64,000 nucleotides of DNA from Eopsaltria australis (lineage: Eukaryota > Chordata > Aves > Passeriformes > Petroicidae). A model generated the notes under the pieces. The model searched no databases, was not told where the DNA came from, and saw only the letters and a list, made by a program, of their open reading frames with translations. The stretch spans positions 434,001 through 498,000 of the forward strand of contig JAVTVJ010000663.1 in NCBI GenBank assembly GCA_034509425.1. The letters run 5' to 3'. Made by a program: the position numbers and the translations under genes. Shown here piece by piece: positions 1 to 11,707 of this stretch (position 1 is the stretch's first letter; every line of letters starts with the position of its first letter).

Positions 1-2715
1 AGAACACCAGGCAAAAACAATTCAGTATTAGAATAGAGACTACAAAACACAAACCACTGTCTTTCATACTTACTTAAGTACTGCTACCTCAAGGAAGTCT
101 TTATGGTTCACTCCTGAAATTTCTCATTGCTTCTTCAGGATCTCAGCCACCACTCATTTGCCTCATAAATGTCAGATCTTTTTTGTCAGATTCAAATCCC
201 AGGGGAAGCCTGTACTACACCTTTCCCACATAGCCTTAGCAGGAATCTTGTTATGGAAGTCAGGTCTTCCTCCTGTTTCAAAGAGAAAATACAGCTTCTT
301 CTACCATAAATAAATAGATTTTTAAAAAGCAACAACAAACATCTAATTTGAATTTTCATATGAAGTGAATGGCAACTTGATTCACCTCTCTTTTTTAACA
401 TACAGAATAAGCAGTGTGCCAACCCACTCTTTTAAGTAATTGGAGACATCTGGTTACCATTTGTTAATGGAAAATAATCAACCAATTTATACTTTGTCAA
501 CAGATCTCTTTTTATATGCTAAGAGGTTTGGCTTGTTGAATGTATTTTGGTTATGGTGTGTAGAAAAAGCGTCAAGCAGTTCTCTTATTTAGAAGGCACT
601 GGATTTTATTTTTAAGTCTTTTATATATTCTCTCTTTTCTATATAGTTGTAGCACTTCCTGATCTTACCTATTGAGTACTTTCTTGAATACTGCAGCATT
701 TTCTATTGTGTCTGTCTTAGATAATAGTACTGTACTATAAAATAGAAAATCATTAAAATATTTGGCTGAATTATTTCCAGCCCAAACTCTTCATACAAGG
801 ATATAATTTTAAAAAATCATTTATTCTTACCATATAGGCAGCAGCAGGAACCAAATCTGCCTTTATTCTGAACGGAAAAATGTTCCAAAAGTTCATTAAA
901 CACATATGATAAAGCTAGTTTAAAAGAAAGTAGTAACAAAGAAATTACTCTATATTCCTTATGTCTATTGACTCTTCCAGAAAGACTGTGAATCAAAATC
1001 AGGGCAATGTTTTGTTGATTTCTGGGTACACGGTACCCTAGCAGCAATTAACTGATGGTGGGGAGAGAAATGGAGAGTAGGAACTTAACCAATACAGATT
1101 AGATTACAAACATATTTATAGGATGGTTTAAATGATCTGTGGTGAATTCTACTTCTTGAAAAGCAACTTCAGTTCTTATTTTTTCTTCTATCACTGAAAT
1201 TTCTTGAAAGCTCTGGATAACCAATAATCTTATGGCAGCTCAAATGGACCAAGTGCTGCCTTTTGCCTTTTGAAAATTAAGTCAAGAGGATAACTTTAAA
1301 ATATTTAAAATCTGTTCTAAATTATGCACATCTAGCAGGCTTATCACCACTATAAATTGTATAAAACACTGTGGATTCAAAGCATGCTTCTGTGAACGCA
1401 GCTTTAAAATACAGCTTAATAGTATACTGGCAACTTGAGTAACATAGTTCACTGCTTAGTTTTTTACTTGAAGGTGAATATATAGCAGAAGTCCCTTTCC
1501 TGAAGAAATCTATGGCTGAAGCAGAATTAATCTAAAATTCCCAAATGCCTTGCAACCAGCAATAAAAAAGTTAACTTGTTTTTTTGATCCTGCCAGGACC
1601 ACCCAGGGAAACAGATCTTCCACAAACAGATCTATTAAAACTTCCTAGGGATCAACCAGATCAAAAGCGAGTGGGCAAGTATCAGAAGTAGGCATAGCTA
1701 CTCTTTAGGAAATGTTTAGGGAATGAAACGCGAGTGGGTGAAAGCATGAGATCAGAGTCAGAGGCTAGGGAGCAGAAATGCACACTATGCATCACTAAGC
1801 ATTAAGCACGATGGAAACTGAGCCCTTCTGCAGTCAGGAGCTATCTGCACAGCTTATAATAATCACTGCTGCTGAGGATGTAATTCATTACATTAAGTTT
1901 GTAAACCTGTGTGCCAAATAAAAGGAAAGAAGAAAGGTTTTACTGTTGTAAGCAAACCATTCCTTCCAGTATGAAAATTAATTGCACTAAGTTTGTATAT
2001 ACAGCATTTTTTATTTTGTTTACTCCTTTACATTATATTATACTCCTAACATAATACTGTAGCAGAAGTGGTGACTGACTTGGAGTTCTTTCATCTGCAA
2101 CCCCTCTGTTTAAATATAAAGTTACTCATTTCCTGCAGAGATTTGGTGCTTTTTGGTTTGTTTGGGGTTTTTTTCAGTAAACTAGCTAATAACCATCTCT
2201 GGTAATTAACTTTGGAAAAGTGATTAAAGTCAAAAAACAAAAGAAGAAGAAAATCATCTTTGACCTACCTTACAATCAGCCACTCACTGTGCAACTATAT
2301 GAACTATCAAAGGCTGTTCTGAAGTTTAGCTTGCACAAAGGTGAGAAAAAAAATGGTGGGAGTGCAATTAAACTAAAAGCTTTTAAATAGAAACAAGCGC
2401 CATAATAAAACAAAAAATATTTTTCATTCTTATGATTCCCTTATATCATATGTAAGCTGAATTCACTATCTTGCAGCATACCTTGGAGCAAGAAGGCAAA
2501 TTTTAATTATTAAAAGCAATTTAACTGGATATGATGATAGGAACAGATTTTTCTGTGTGGTTTCAGATACAGATTTGTGAGCATATGCTACAAAATGGGA
2601 AATCTGACAGTATGGCTGACATACTGCAGGGTGAATTACTGTTAGTTTGTGTTGCAGTTTAGAGGTTTGGGGATCAAAATTAGATATGAAGATTGATTTT
2701 TGTAGTCTGGATTAT
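1..2715. other. AT-rich noncoding stretch, nothing recognised
   Basis: No coding region, RNA gene or known repeat is visible. Stops are dense in all frames and the ORFs of 76 codons (minus strand near 200-420 and 820-1050) have no protein-like features. A short G/T-rich tract lies at about 2145-2175. The DNA could be intergenic or intronic. Confidence 0.7.
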
Positions 2716-2719
2716 TTGA

Positions 2720-3595
2720 TTTTGTTGTGAGATAAGGATTAATAATAGGCAAAGGCAGGCTTATACTTTAAGGAATACAAAAAGGAATTTTATTAACAGA
2801 CTTAAAATAGGAATAATAATTAGGCATTAACACCAAACTCTTTAGAACACTCTTTTCCCCTCCCCACCTTTCTTATTTTCTTTCTTGTTGACCATACAAA
2901 AGGTAACACTTCTAGTTAATCCACCACCTCTGGAACAAAACAGTTTTCTCAATTTATGTACAGAGAGAAGCTTTCTTTTGTTTTATCATGTTGACTCCCA
3001 TAGGAAACACAGTTTCTATGGTTATTAGCTTTCTAGTAAGCGATTCTCTCTTTGAAGAGAGGTATTTGCTTTTCTAGACCCCTTCCCATTTCAGTAGCTT
3101 TCCCAGGGCCACACCAATGGACATATGATGGTCATTGAGGTGTTCTTTTTGAGAGCAAATATTTCTATTACAGTGACAACGACATCCCCTTACTTCATCA
3201 TCAGCAACACAAGTCTTCTTCTACTGTTTTCCTGGGGCGAGGAAAGAAAAATTTCAATACACAAAAGTCTCAGTCTACTGCTTATAACTTAGAACATTAT
3301 ATTCTCTTTTTCTCACCTCTTTTAGACCATTATTCATATATTACAGGGTGTATTACAGCTAACTTTATCAACATGCTTTTACAAAAGAACTTTCAGCATT
3401 TAAAGCACTCCTCATCTCTTCCTTCTTTGAAAAATAAACTTAGTTATAGTCATTAATTTAGTCTTTATGTTGTACCTTTTGTAGGTGCCTTTATTTTTAT
3501 GCTCTTTCTGTGTGAGAAGGAGAAATGAATGTTCTCAAAGTCTCATTCTGATATTAGGAAGAAACAGTTAATTCGTCCTTTGGCTGGGTGTTGGT
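2720..3595 (-). mobile_element. probable LTR-element or ERV remnant, AT-richer part
   Basis: This stretch adjoins the CpG-rich block at 3600-4350 and looks like one old element read on the minus strand. Its texture (C/T-rich runs, A-rich ends, no long ORF) resembles the noncoding or LTR part of bird endogenous retroviruses. I could not fix the termini, found no target-site duplication and saw no gag, pol or env reading frame. The family assignment is from general recognition only; the stretch could also be unique DNA beside a GC-rich promoter. Confidence 0.4.
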
Positions 3596-3599
3596 CATG

Positions 3600-4350
3600 T
3601 GGCTTTCGCCCGCGTGGTTTGAGTGTTGTTAAGTCTGTGCCTGAACTGAAGGAAAAGAGCCTGTCCATGCTGGCTCTCATCTAAGCCACGTTTGAATTGC
3701 AGGGGTCCGGCGGGGCCGTGTCCGTGCTGCAGGGGGCTGGTTTAAGCCCCCTTCCGTGCCAGAGTGCGATGGGGCCATCCGGCGGGAGCTGCACCCGAGC
3801 TGCGGGAGGGGTTCAGCCTGAGTCCTTTCTCCCTCCCGCACAGAGTTGCAAGGAGCAAACAGAGCCGCACCCGAGCTGCAGGAGGGGCTCAGTCTGAGCT
3901 CCCTCTGTCTCTCTCCCGTGCTGAGTTTGCTGCGGGGCTAACCAGGCAGGGCGCTCCCGAGGTTCACGGGGCCCGACCCCAAACCCTCTTCTCCTGGGCC
4001 GTGCCGCAGGGTGGGGGGGGAAGCCAGCCTGGCCCAGGCTAGGCAGACAGAGCTGGTGAAGTTCTTTAGCTAAGGACAGCAAGATGAAGCAGATTGAGTT
4101 TTCTCTCTCTCTCCCCTCCCCCTTCCCCCCACACCATGCGGGCTAGTAGCCCCCAGACCATGAGGCTTAAGGAGACCTTACCCAGCTGGTGCAGAGGGGA
4201 GGAGAGCAGCGTCTTTCTTCTGCGAACCGGAAGCCTCAAAGAGAAATTCTTCAGGTGTTCTCCTGCTTTTTATGAGTTTTTTTAGGTAGGCGGAGTTTAT
4301 GCTGGCTACCTCATTTCCGACTCCACCTCCTCTTTCTACACTGGGAATTT
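3600..4350 (-). promoter_or_regulatory. CpG-rich block with TATA-like and splice-donor-like sites (minus strand)
   Basis: By eye I count about 30 CpG dinucleotides here, most between 3700 and 4020, while the rest of the window is CpG-poor. Reading the minus strand, a TATA-like CATAAAAAGC (4265-4274) lies roughly 85 bases upstream of a donor-like GGGTAAGG (GTAAGG at 4176-4181). A C/T-rich run lies at 4101-4136. The block could be the promoter and leader of a minus-strand LTR element, which I favour, or the CpG island of a noncoding RNA. The ORFs of 60-92 codons on both strands here overlap each other, are rich in R, G, P and S as expected from GC-rich DNA, and are not called as genes. Confidence 0.45.
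3791..3937. repeat. two-copy tandem duplication, period about 76 bp
   Basis: The run GCACCCGAGCTGCGGGAGG at 3791 recurs with one change at 3867. The following bases (GGGGTTCAGCCTGAG and GGGGCTCAGTCTGAG) and a later CT-rich run plus GAGTTTGC-like end also recur. The copies differ by a few substitutions and a small indel. Short internal duplications of this kind are common in LTR and promoter sequences. Confidence 0.8.
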
Positions 4351-4587
4351 TTAACAGCAATTACCCCATGACAGTTTGTTATAATTCACATAGGAAAGTG
4401 GAATGTAGGACTTTTCCATTTTTATATCCTCTCATTAAGGACCAGATGTGTCTTTTCCCTAATAAAATACACTGCCTTAAGTCTAAACCTCAATGCACCT
4501 AAACATTTCATATCATTGAGGTTGTTTGTAAATATTTTGGGTTTAATTAATATTCTATTAATAAGAATTAGTTGCCTTGCAAAATGT

Positions 4588-5241
4588 CAGCCAGCATTAG
4601 TGTTGTAGCAGGCGAAGATTTATTGCCGAGAAATCCAAAATCATCCTGCCTTGTATGAGAATAGCACAGCCAGCAGGACCAGGGAAGTGATCATCCCCCT
4701 CTACTCAGCACTGGTGAGGGAAAATCCTAAATCCTGTGCTCCGTTTTTGGCCCCTTAATATAAGAAAGATATGGAGGTGCTGAAGCATGTCCAGGGAAGG
4801 GCAATGGAGCTGGGGAAAGGTCTGGAGCGCAAGTCTGATGAAAAATGTCTGACAGAGCTGGAATTATTCAGCCTGGAGAAAAGAAGGCACAGGGGAGACC
4901 TTATTGCTCTGTACAAATAGCTGAAAGGAAGCTGTGGCCAGGTGGGGGGTGGTCTCATTTCCCAGGGAACGAGTGACAGGACAAGAGGAAATAGCCTCAA
5001 GTTGCATCAGGGTAGGTTTAGATTGGATATTAGGAAAAACTTCCTCACTGAAAGGGTTGTCAAATATTGGAACAGGGTACACAGGGAAGTAAGTGGTGGA
5101 GCTACCATTCCTGAATTCCTGCAGGTATTTAAAAGATGTGTAGTTGTGTTTTAGTGGTGGATTTGGCAGTGCTGGGTTAATTGTTGGACTCAATAGTCTT
5201 AAAGGTCTTCTCTAGCATAAATGACTTTATGATTCCATGAT
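4588..5241 (+). mobile_element. CR1 LINE fragment, 3' end
   Basis: This is a 5'-truncated CR1 non-LTR retrotransposon in plus orientation. Recognisable landmarks in order are the end of the reverse-transcriptase ORF (CAGCAGGACCAGGGAAGTGA at about 4673, then CTCAGCACTGGTGAGG), the GAGGTGCTGAAGCATGTCCA segment (4772), TTCAGCCTGGAGAAAAGAAG (4868), the 3'UTR with AGGAAAAACTTCCTCACTG (about 5032), and a degenerate tail TATGATTCCATGAT near 5228. Stops and frameshifts interrupt the ORF end, so the ORFs of 70-109 codons over it are not genes. It is strongly diverged from intact CR1 and probably old. Confidence 0.93.
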
Positions 5242-5319
5242 CTTCCTGTTTAAATTTTGGAAGAGGTGTTAATAGCAGCTATTAATATCAAAGATGTCAC
5301 TGCCCATTGGAACACATCA

Positions 5320-5412
5320 GTAGCAAAAAAAACCCAAAAAACCAAAAAAACAAACAAAAAAAAAAAAACAACAACAACAAAAAAAACCCAAAATAACCCC
5401 AAAAAAAACCTA
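5320..5412. repeat. A/C-rich low-complexity tract
   Basis: This is a run of A with CC and CCC interruptions and a short CAA repeat (5368-5380). It begins about 80 bases after the CR1 tail. Its complement is a T/G tract like those at 8.66, 47.97 and 54.75 kb. The overlapping ORFs on both strands encode only lysine/threonine or phenylalanine/valine runs and are artefacts. Confidence 0.9.
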
Positions 5413-8400
5413 GAAGATAAAATATTATTTCTCATAACAGGAAGTTCATCTCTGAGAGATGTGACAATATAAGCTGAAGAGTTGGCAGAAAAAACAGCAG
5501 AAGACACTGTGGTGAAGCAAGAGACACCAAGTTGAAGTATGTGTTAGGTGTAGTTGCAAATGATGTTGTACATAGGAAAACAGGATGAGATGAATAGCTA
5601 ATTCATTATTTAGGCCAAGGCCCACTTTGCAGGAGTGTAACCAGCTTAATTTTGAGATTTTGTTAATAAACTGTTTTTGAAATAGTTGTTCATATCACCC
5701 CTGTGTTTTCCTGTATGCAACTTCCAAATCTAGCTCACTCAAACTTCCAGCTACTTAAACTATCTCAGATCCCACATATTATTGCAAAGATTCCTACAGG
5801 ATGGTGGTGTCACGCTTGCTCCTCATTGGCACCTTTCAAATACTATCATAATCATTTTCAAACTATTTGGGTTTTCAGACTAACACCAGGAACAGATTAG
5901 AGGCTCTTTTCAGCTTTGTTTTAAAATACCATTTGAAGGAGTTGAGTTTGCCATCTGCTGCTTAGAATTTCTCCGTGCTATTTGATTCATAATGCCACCA
6001 GTCAGTACTGCTGAACAGAGAGGAGAAACACCAGTGTATCACTCAAGCAACATTCACTTCTCATTAGGCCTCTTCCACAGATGGTAAAGCAGAACACCAG
6101 CTTTCCTGTCCCACTCATCTCCCATGAAATGCTATTTGTGTCCTGGTGATGCTTGCAATCACCTCTTACAACCCAACATGTGCTTTTAGCACCATGACCT
6201 CAACTACGGTTTATGATTTTTCCATATGCCTTCAAAAGACACAATTACTTGGAAACCTGTAAATTGTACATTTTTTTGTTGTCTATGTTAGAAGAAAGAA
6301 ACTGGAATTAATACAACATGCTCATGCTTAGCCCTAGGGAGGAACTAAGTGCTGTCGTTACAGTCAGACATATCTTTCAGAAATGCAGATTATGAACAAA
6401 CTCATAAAAGCTGTAAGTTATAGAGCATGACATAGTTATGAAGGAACAGTTTCCCAGCTCCAGTGTTGCCTAACAGCTAGCATTTCCTTCCACCTGCTTT
6501 TCTTTCCACTCTGCTTATCGGGTCATTTAATTTCAGGAACATTAGTCTTTCAGTTTAGAAGGACATTTATGCAAGACCCTCTCTGAAAACTCTGCTAGTT
6601 CTTCACAAGCCACTTTCAGCTTAAGGCCTTTGTTGACTCAAGATCAACATAACTACAAGACTGACAAGAAAAGAAGGCTTAGGACTTAAGAGAAATCTTT
6701 CTATAAGAACAGAAGAGGTAGCACCCGAAAGTCCACCTTGAAAGCTCTTCATATCTTGAAAGAAATTAATGCATCAACAAAATGGATGCAAGCTTTTAGG
6801 TTATCTCTGTTTTTAGAACCTGAAAAAAAATTCAGTTGTCCGTTCCACAAGGAAAAGGCTGTACAATACCTTGTAAGACCTTCTCTTTTTGTTGTGATAA
6901 AGTATTGTCAGCTCATAAATTAAAAATACCACTCTACGTCGAATCTGATCTATGCGAGTAAAAATCAGAGCTGCTGGAAAATTTAAGACTAAGACCCTAA
7001 ATGACACTTTCAGGTTCTCTATGAAGTAAAAATCTCCAGAGGAGTTCCACAGCTGCCTCTCACCCCTGTAAAGAAAATAACTTAGAGCATAGATAGCGTG
7101 AAATTATTTGGACCAATGAGTGCAAAGAATACAGACAAAGCAACAGCAGGAAGTACAAAGCATTTATAAAACAGCTAAAGTACTTTAGGCTTACTTTTGA
7201 AAACACAAGCCTAGGAGACAAACCTTAGCCAAGTAACATTTTTTGCCAAATAGATAGTATTTTTCATTGCACTATGCATGCATGCTGTCCAGGCTACATA
7301 CTCAAGTGTCTTGACACTTTCTAAAAGGATAAGCAACAATGAATTTTATTTTTTTTTTAAGAAAATTATAGCTGAATTGGGTCGAGGACAGAATGGGGTA
7401 CTAGCAGAAGAGTCTTCAAAATTACTGTAATCACTTCCAACAACCTTAAAAAAATAAGGATGAAATAAAAATGGAATGGTGACTCAAAATGCTCTTCTAA
7501 AAGAGCTGCTGAAGTTTACCACTAGAGGGTACCACTGCAGAAAAACAAGTTGCATTCAGGAGAAGAGACAACAACTTTACATATTTCTCCATCACTAGAA
7601 ACTGAGGCTTCACACTGTGCTTGACAATAGTGAAGTAAGTGCTTTGCTATGGCCATGCCTCTAACTTTTTCTTTGGTGCAAGTTTCCCAAAGACTAAAAT
7701 GTCCTTAAAATTAAAACAAAAACCAACCAAACAACAACAAAACCCCCCCAACTAACAAAACCAAAACAAACCCCACACATATTTTATTAGAATAGAGAGA
7801 ATGCGTTGCCTTTTACACAGACACCCAGAATGACTAATCAACCAAATAAGAAATTATTATAAACTTGCAGCCATGTTGGTCATGGTAGACCAGGCACAGG
7901 ATGAAATGCTGGCTTTTGAAGCCCTCTCAGAACCTCGTTTCTCTCACAAGCTCTCTTCCCTCAAGAACACATCAGCAGTCAGGTGCCTGCTCTCCTAAAA
8001 GAGAGTATAACATAGATGTGGCATTGTGCATCACAAAGTCTTTACTACATTAGTAGCATTAGGCCTGGGGAACTACAAAATCTTGAGCATGGCTTAACTT
8101 AGCTAATGTCAATAAGAGCTGTTTTCTATGTAAAAGAATTAAGATTATATGGAAATGTAAAATCAGGTCTATTAATGGAGACTGACAGCTGAATTGTGAA
8201 GATAGACTTAAGCACAAGTAAAAGGGGGATGTCAAATTAATCACTCATGGGAATAAATACTTCTCTGGAGTTTTGCTTTACATATGATATGATTACTATT
8301 GCATGAAATACTTTTTTGTCCTAAAGCTTTTCACAGCATTGCACTGATTTTGGTGAGGCTAATTTTCCTCACAGTAACTTTTATGGAGCTGTGGTTTGGA

Positions 8401-8494
8401 TGTGTGAGGAAAGCAGTCTTGATAACACACTGATGCTTTAGTCATGATGAACAGTGCATAAACACTGTTAAGACCTTTTTTATTTCTCACTCTG
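5413..8494. other. noncoding stretch with one A/C-rich tract
   Basis: No gene or known interspersed repeat was recognised. An A/C-rich low-complexity run lies at about 7705-7775, with AAACC and CAACAA units and a run of seven C. The remainder is AT-rich unique sequence without a convincing ORF. Confidence 0.65.
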
Positions 8495-8916
8495 ACCTAC
8501 CAGGGAGTAGCCTGGGCATGCAGAAGAAGTTGGGAGACAACATAGCCAGGACAGATGATCTCAACGAACCAAAGGGATATTCCGTACCATATGGTGTCAT
8601 GCTTCATGAGAGAAATTTCTGGGTAAGTTTGTTTGGGCTACAATTGCTCAGGGATAGGTGGGGCATTGGTTTGGCTTTTTTTTCGCTTGGGTTTGGTGTT
8701 TTGGGAGTTTCTTTTTTTTGTTTGAAGGGTTTTTTTGTGGGGTGGGGGGAGCATGCAGGGAGGGGTGTGTTTGTGTGCTTGTATTTTTCACTTGTTAAAC
8801 TGTCTACCTTAATCCATGAGTTTTCTGTCCTTTATCCTTCTAATTCTCTCTCCCACCTCACTTGGAGTGAGGGAGCAGTTGTGTGGTGTTTAGCTGCCTA
8901 GCAGGGTTTAACCACA
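8495..8916 (+). mobile_element. ERV LTR fragment, 5'-truncated
   Basis: The sequence resembles the 3' two thirds of a bird endogenous-retrovirus LTR. It shares with the LTRs at 29.7 and 37.5 kb the core ACCAAAGGGATATTCC (8569-8584), then GTACCATATG, and a similar end (GGAGTGAGGGAGCAG, then a CTGCCTAGCAGGGTT-like run and AACCACA at about 8910-8916). The part at about 8515-8535 (GCAGAAGAAGTTGGGAG) matches GCACACAAGAAGTTGGAAAG in the LTR near 57.03 kb. The middle is replaced or expanded by a G/T-rich tract (8660-8760). A 127-codon ORF crossing it is noncoding. No virus gene is present. Confidence 0.8.
8660..8780. repeat. G/T-rich low-complexity tract
   Basis: Runs of 4-9 T alternate with runs of 2-6 G, ending in a G-rich stretch with GGGGTGGGGGGAG at 8740-8752. 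It lies inside the LTR fragment. The G-runs could in principle form a G-quadruplex on the plus strand, but this was not tested. Confidence 0.85.
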
Positions 8917-9950
8917 AGTACTATTTGCAAATTTTAAAGTACTCAAGAAACACTAAAGAGTTTCTCATGGCATCTTCAAGTAGCTGAATGTAGTGTTTTA
9001 GTAATTAACTGGTTTTTAAGTGCTATTAGCTGATGCTTCCATGTTTTAATGGCTTCCAGCAAACAGGCAGATTATGGATTTGTAAAACAAATATTGTAGA
9101 TATTAATTTCAGAACTATCACAGATCAAATGGGTAGTGGTGCTCTTTTTATTTTATTTATTTTGTTTATTATTCTAATAAAGCAACAATGTAAATCTTTA
9201 ATTGCATTAAAGTCAGGCTCATAACTATATGGAATCACGTATCAAGTGTTTTTACATTAGTGCTTTGTCTAACTTTATATGAGTTCCAAAACTAACATTT
9301 TCACAGCAGCAAATGATAAATTATTATATATATATCTTCCAAAACTTTTGTTCAAATTATGAGATTTCATTCCAAATCTGATTGATTTTTTTTTTCCTTT
9401 GGAATACCATGAACCAGAGAAATTCAGACCCTAAGCATTTCTAAGATCCTCTTTGTCTTTTAATCTGCAATTACTTATATTATTATGTGCACTTACTCAT
9501 GATTACTTATGTACTTATGTTCACTTGCAAATTCTCAAGACTAAATAGTTTATCTTTCTCTGCAGTGGGAAGAGCAAGCCTACATCTCTGTGTCTGAGCC
9601 TCTATGAATTATTTTCTGAAGATATTCAAACTCCCAGTAGTCCACAGGTCACTTTTCATACCATCATTTTTCCACCTCTTGTTTTGTCTACTTACTCTGC
9701 TGTCTTTGAACTGCACATCCTAATTCCACCATGGCTGATGCTGCAACTTTGTGCCCTACACAAAATACTTCCCCAGGAAATTGATGTTTCCCTGAAATTC
9801 ACAAGCTGATCAGCCAGCCTTCTTTTCACATGATTTTCTTTGTGTCATGGCTGAGAAGCAGACAATTTCATAGAAGATCATACAAATTCTTGTGATTAAA
9901 GAATGCATATTAGCACCTACAGGTAGGAAATACAGGTCACTGAGTCCTCA
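8917..9950. other. AT-rich noncoding stretch, nothing recognised
   Basis: No gene or repeat was seen apart from a short TA run at about 9325-9334. The short ORFs lack protein-like features. Confidence 0.65.
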
Positions 9951-9954
9951 TAAG

Positions 9955-10230
9955 GTTCCTAATACAAGTTAGGTTGGAAACCACCTCTGGATAGCTAAAC
10001 TCTTGCATAAAGAGCACTAAATTCAAATTTATATGTGGTTTCTCAGGACATTGCAGAGGTGAATTTTGAAAATCTCTAAGGATAAATGTTCAACACACTC
10101 TGAGCCCCTCTTCCAATGCTTCTAAAATTCCTTCTTTGTGTCCTGTTGGATTCCCCTTTTTTAAATTGTGACCTTTTGATCTCTTTACTTTTGCTCTGTG
10201 GATCTGAGAAGAGTCAGGATCCACCTCTAC
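9955..10230 (-). mobile_element. old CR1 LINE fragment, 3' end
   Basis: On the plus strand, TTAGGTTGGAAACCACCTCT (9968-9987) is a decayed form of the CR1 3' tail in reverse orientation. Further in, GAATTTTGAAAATCTCTAAG (10061-10080) and CTCTTCCAATGCTTCTAAAA (10108-10127) follow the order of the CR1 3'UTR read on the reverse strand. It is much more diverged than the other CR1 copies here, so the end points are approximate. Confidence 0.65.
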
Positions 10231-11673
10231 AGTCCTTCCTTTGGATAGTGAAAAACTAAAACTAGATATCAATAGCCTTCTGTTTTCTAGGCTTAATAAA
10301 TACAGTCCCCATGGAAGTTTCTTCTATGTCTTACCTCAGTTCCTTGTCCATAACTGAGGCATGGTGGGACTCAGCTGAGCCCACTCCAGTTTTCCAACAT
10401 TTTTCTTGTGCTACATATGCAAAACTAGAAAGAATAAGTATAGCTTCATGAGTGCTAAAATGGATAGTCTTTGTACTTGCAACTCTACTTATCATTGCAG
10501 CCCAAAATGTGATTAAATTTCACTGCTGCAAGGAAACCTTGCTTGTTCATATTCCATTCATCCTTCAAAACTCTATGATTGTCTTTTCAATAGCTTCTGT
10601 ATACTGTCTGAATTCACAAAGAAGTTCTTTCTGAACCAGTTTTTGCATTTGTGTTGGAGTTCATGGGATGCCTGTAGTCCAGTTCCTTCAGCTTCTTGAG
10701 GTCCTGACAAAGAAATTCCTGAATCCATCTGGGTATACTACTTCAGAGTATGAGCTGAGAACACAAGAATGCAGAGATAAGCAGCCTTAGTTAAATATGA
10801 CCTTTATTGATGCTTAACTTGTTTGTGGGTATGTCTCAGATGATCCCCAATGCAGAAATGAAAACTGGAAGACAGTCCTTTCCTAGATAGCATCCAATCT
10901 ACAGAGAGACGTCCCTGCAGTGTGGAGACAGACTGATGGACATACAGAAAGAAACAGTGGATAAAAAATACTTTACATAACAGGTGATTGTGAAAGCATA
11001 ACAGGACCAAGTCATTACAATTTCTTTCTTGACATCTTGTGTACCTGCTTTCAAGCTCCTTTTTCATCTTTGTGAAGGGCTTTGTGAATAAGTAGTTTGG
11101 AGGTGCTTGAAAACTATAAAAAGAGAAAGAATAAATTACCTGAGGCATATTCTTTCAAATGAAATTTTTAAGGAGGAAAGATGGAAGAAGACACAGGGAA
11201 TTTACGCAGAGGTTTATATAGATTTATCAGAGGAAAACATATATCTTTGCAATATTACACAAGTTCGGGTTTGGTTATTTTTGGGTCTTTTTTTTTAATT
11301 CTAGTGAAGTATTACAGGCTAGAACTGTCTGGACAATGGCAATTTAGTTCTCTGAGAAGACTTCAGGTGGAAAAATATGCCATTCTTCCACATTGAAACT
11401 GTTTCAGGTGCATTTTTGTTCTGAAGTGATCCAGTTTTCTGGATCTTTTAATCATTCTCCTTATTTCTCAAAGTCACCAGAAAGCCAAGCTGTGTTTCAA
11501 AAACTTCTTGTTGGGAACTTCATCAATATCAGTGGTTCCGTGAATTGTGTTTGTCCTTTGCAGAACAATAAACTTATGCCCAAAAAGCATGTTATTTTAA
11601 AATGATCAAATTCTACTAAAAATTTGGTAGGTAAGAAGAAAGTAAATCAAGGGGGATAATTATTCTCAAATTA

Positions 11674-11707
11674 ATATTTTTAATATTTAAATATTTTTAA
11701 TATTTAA
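11674..11707. repeat. 17-bp AT-only tandem duplication
   Basis: The unit ATATTTTTAATATTTAA occurs twice head to tail without mismatch (11674-11690 and 11691-11707). Confidence 0.9.

Noticed and set aside
185..205. tRNA B-box-like GATTCAAATCCCA
   Set aside because: No A box or cloverleaf can be formed upstream at tRNA spacing.
8518..8901. 127-codon plus-strand ORF
   Set aside because: It coincides with an LTR fragment and a G/T tract; not a viral or cellular protein.
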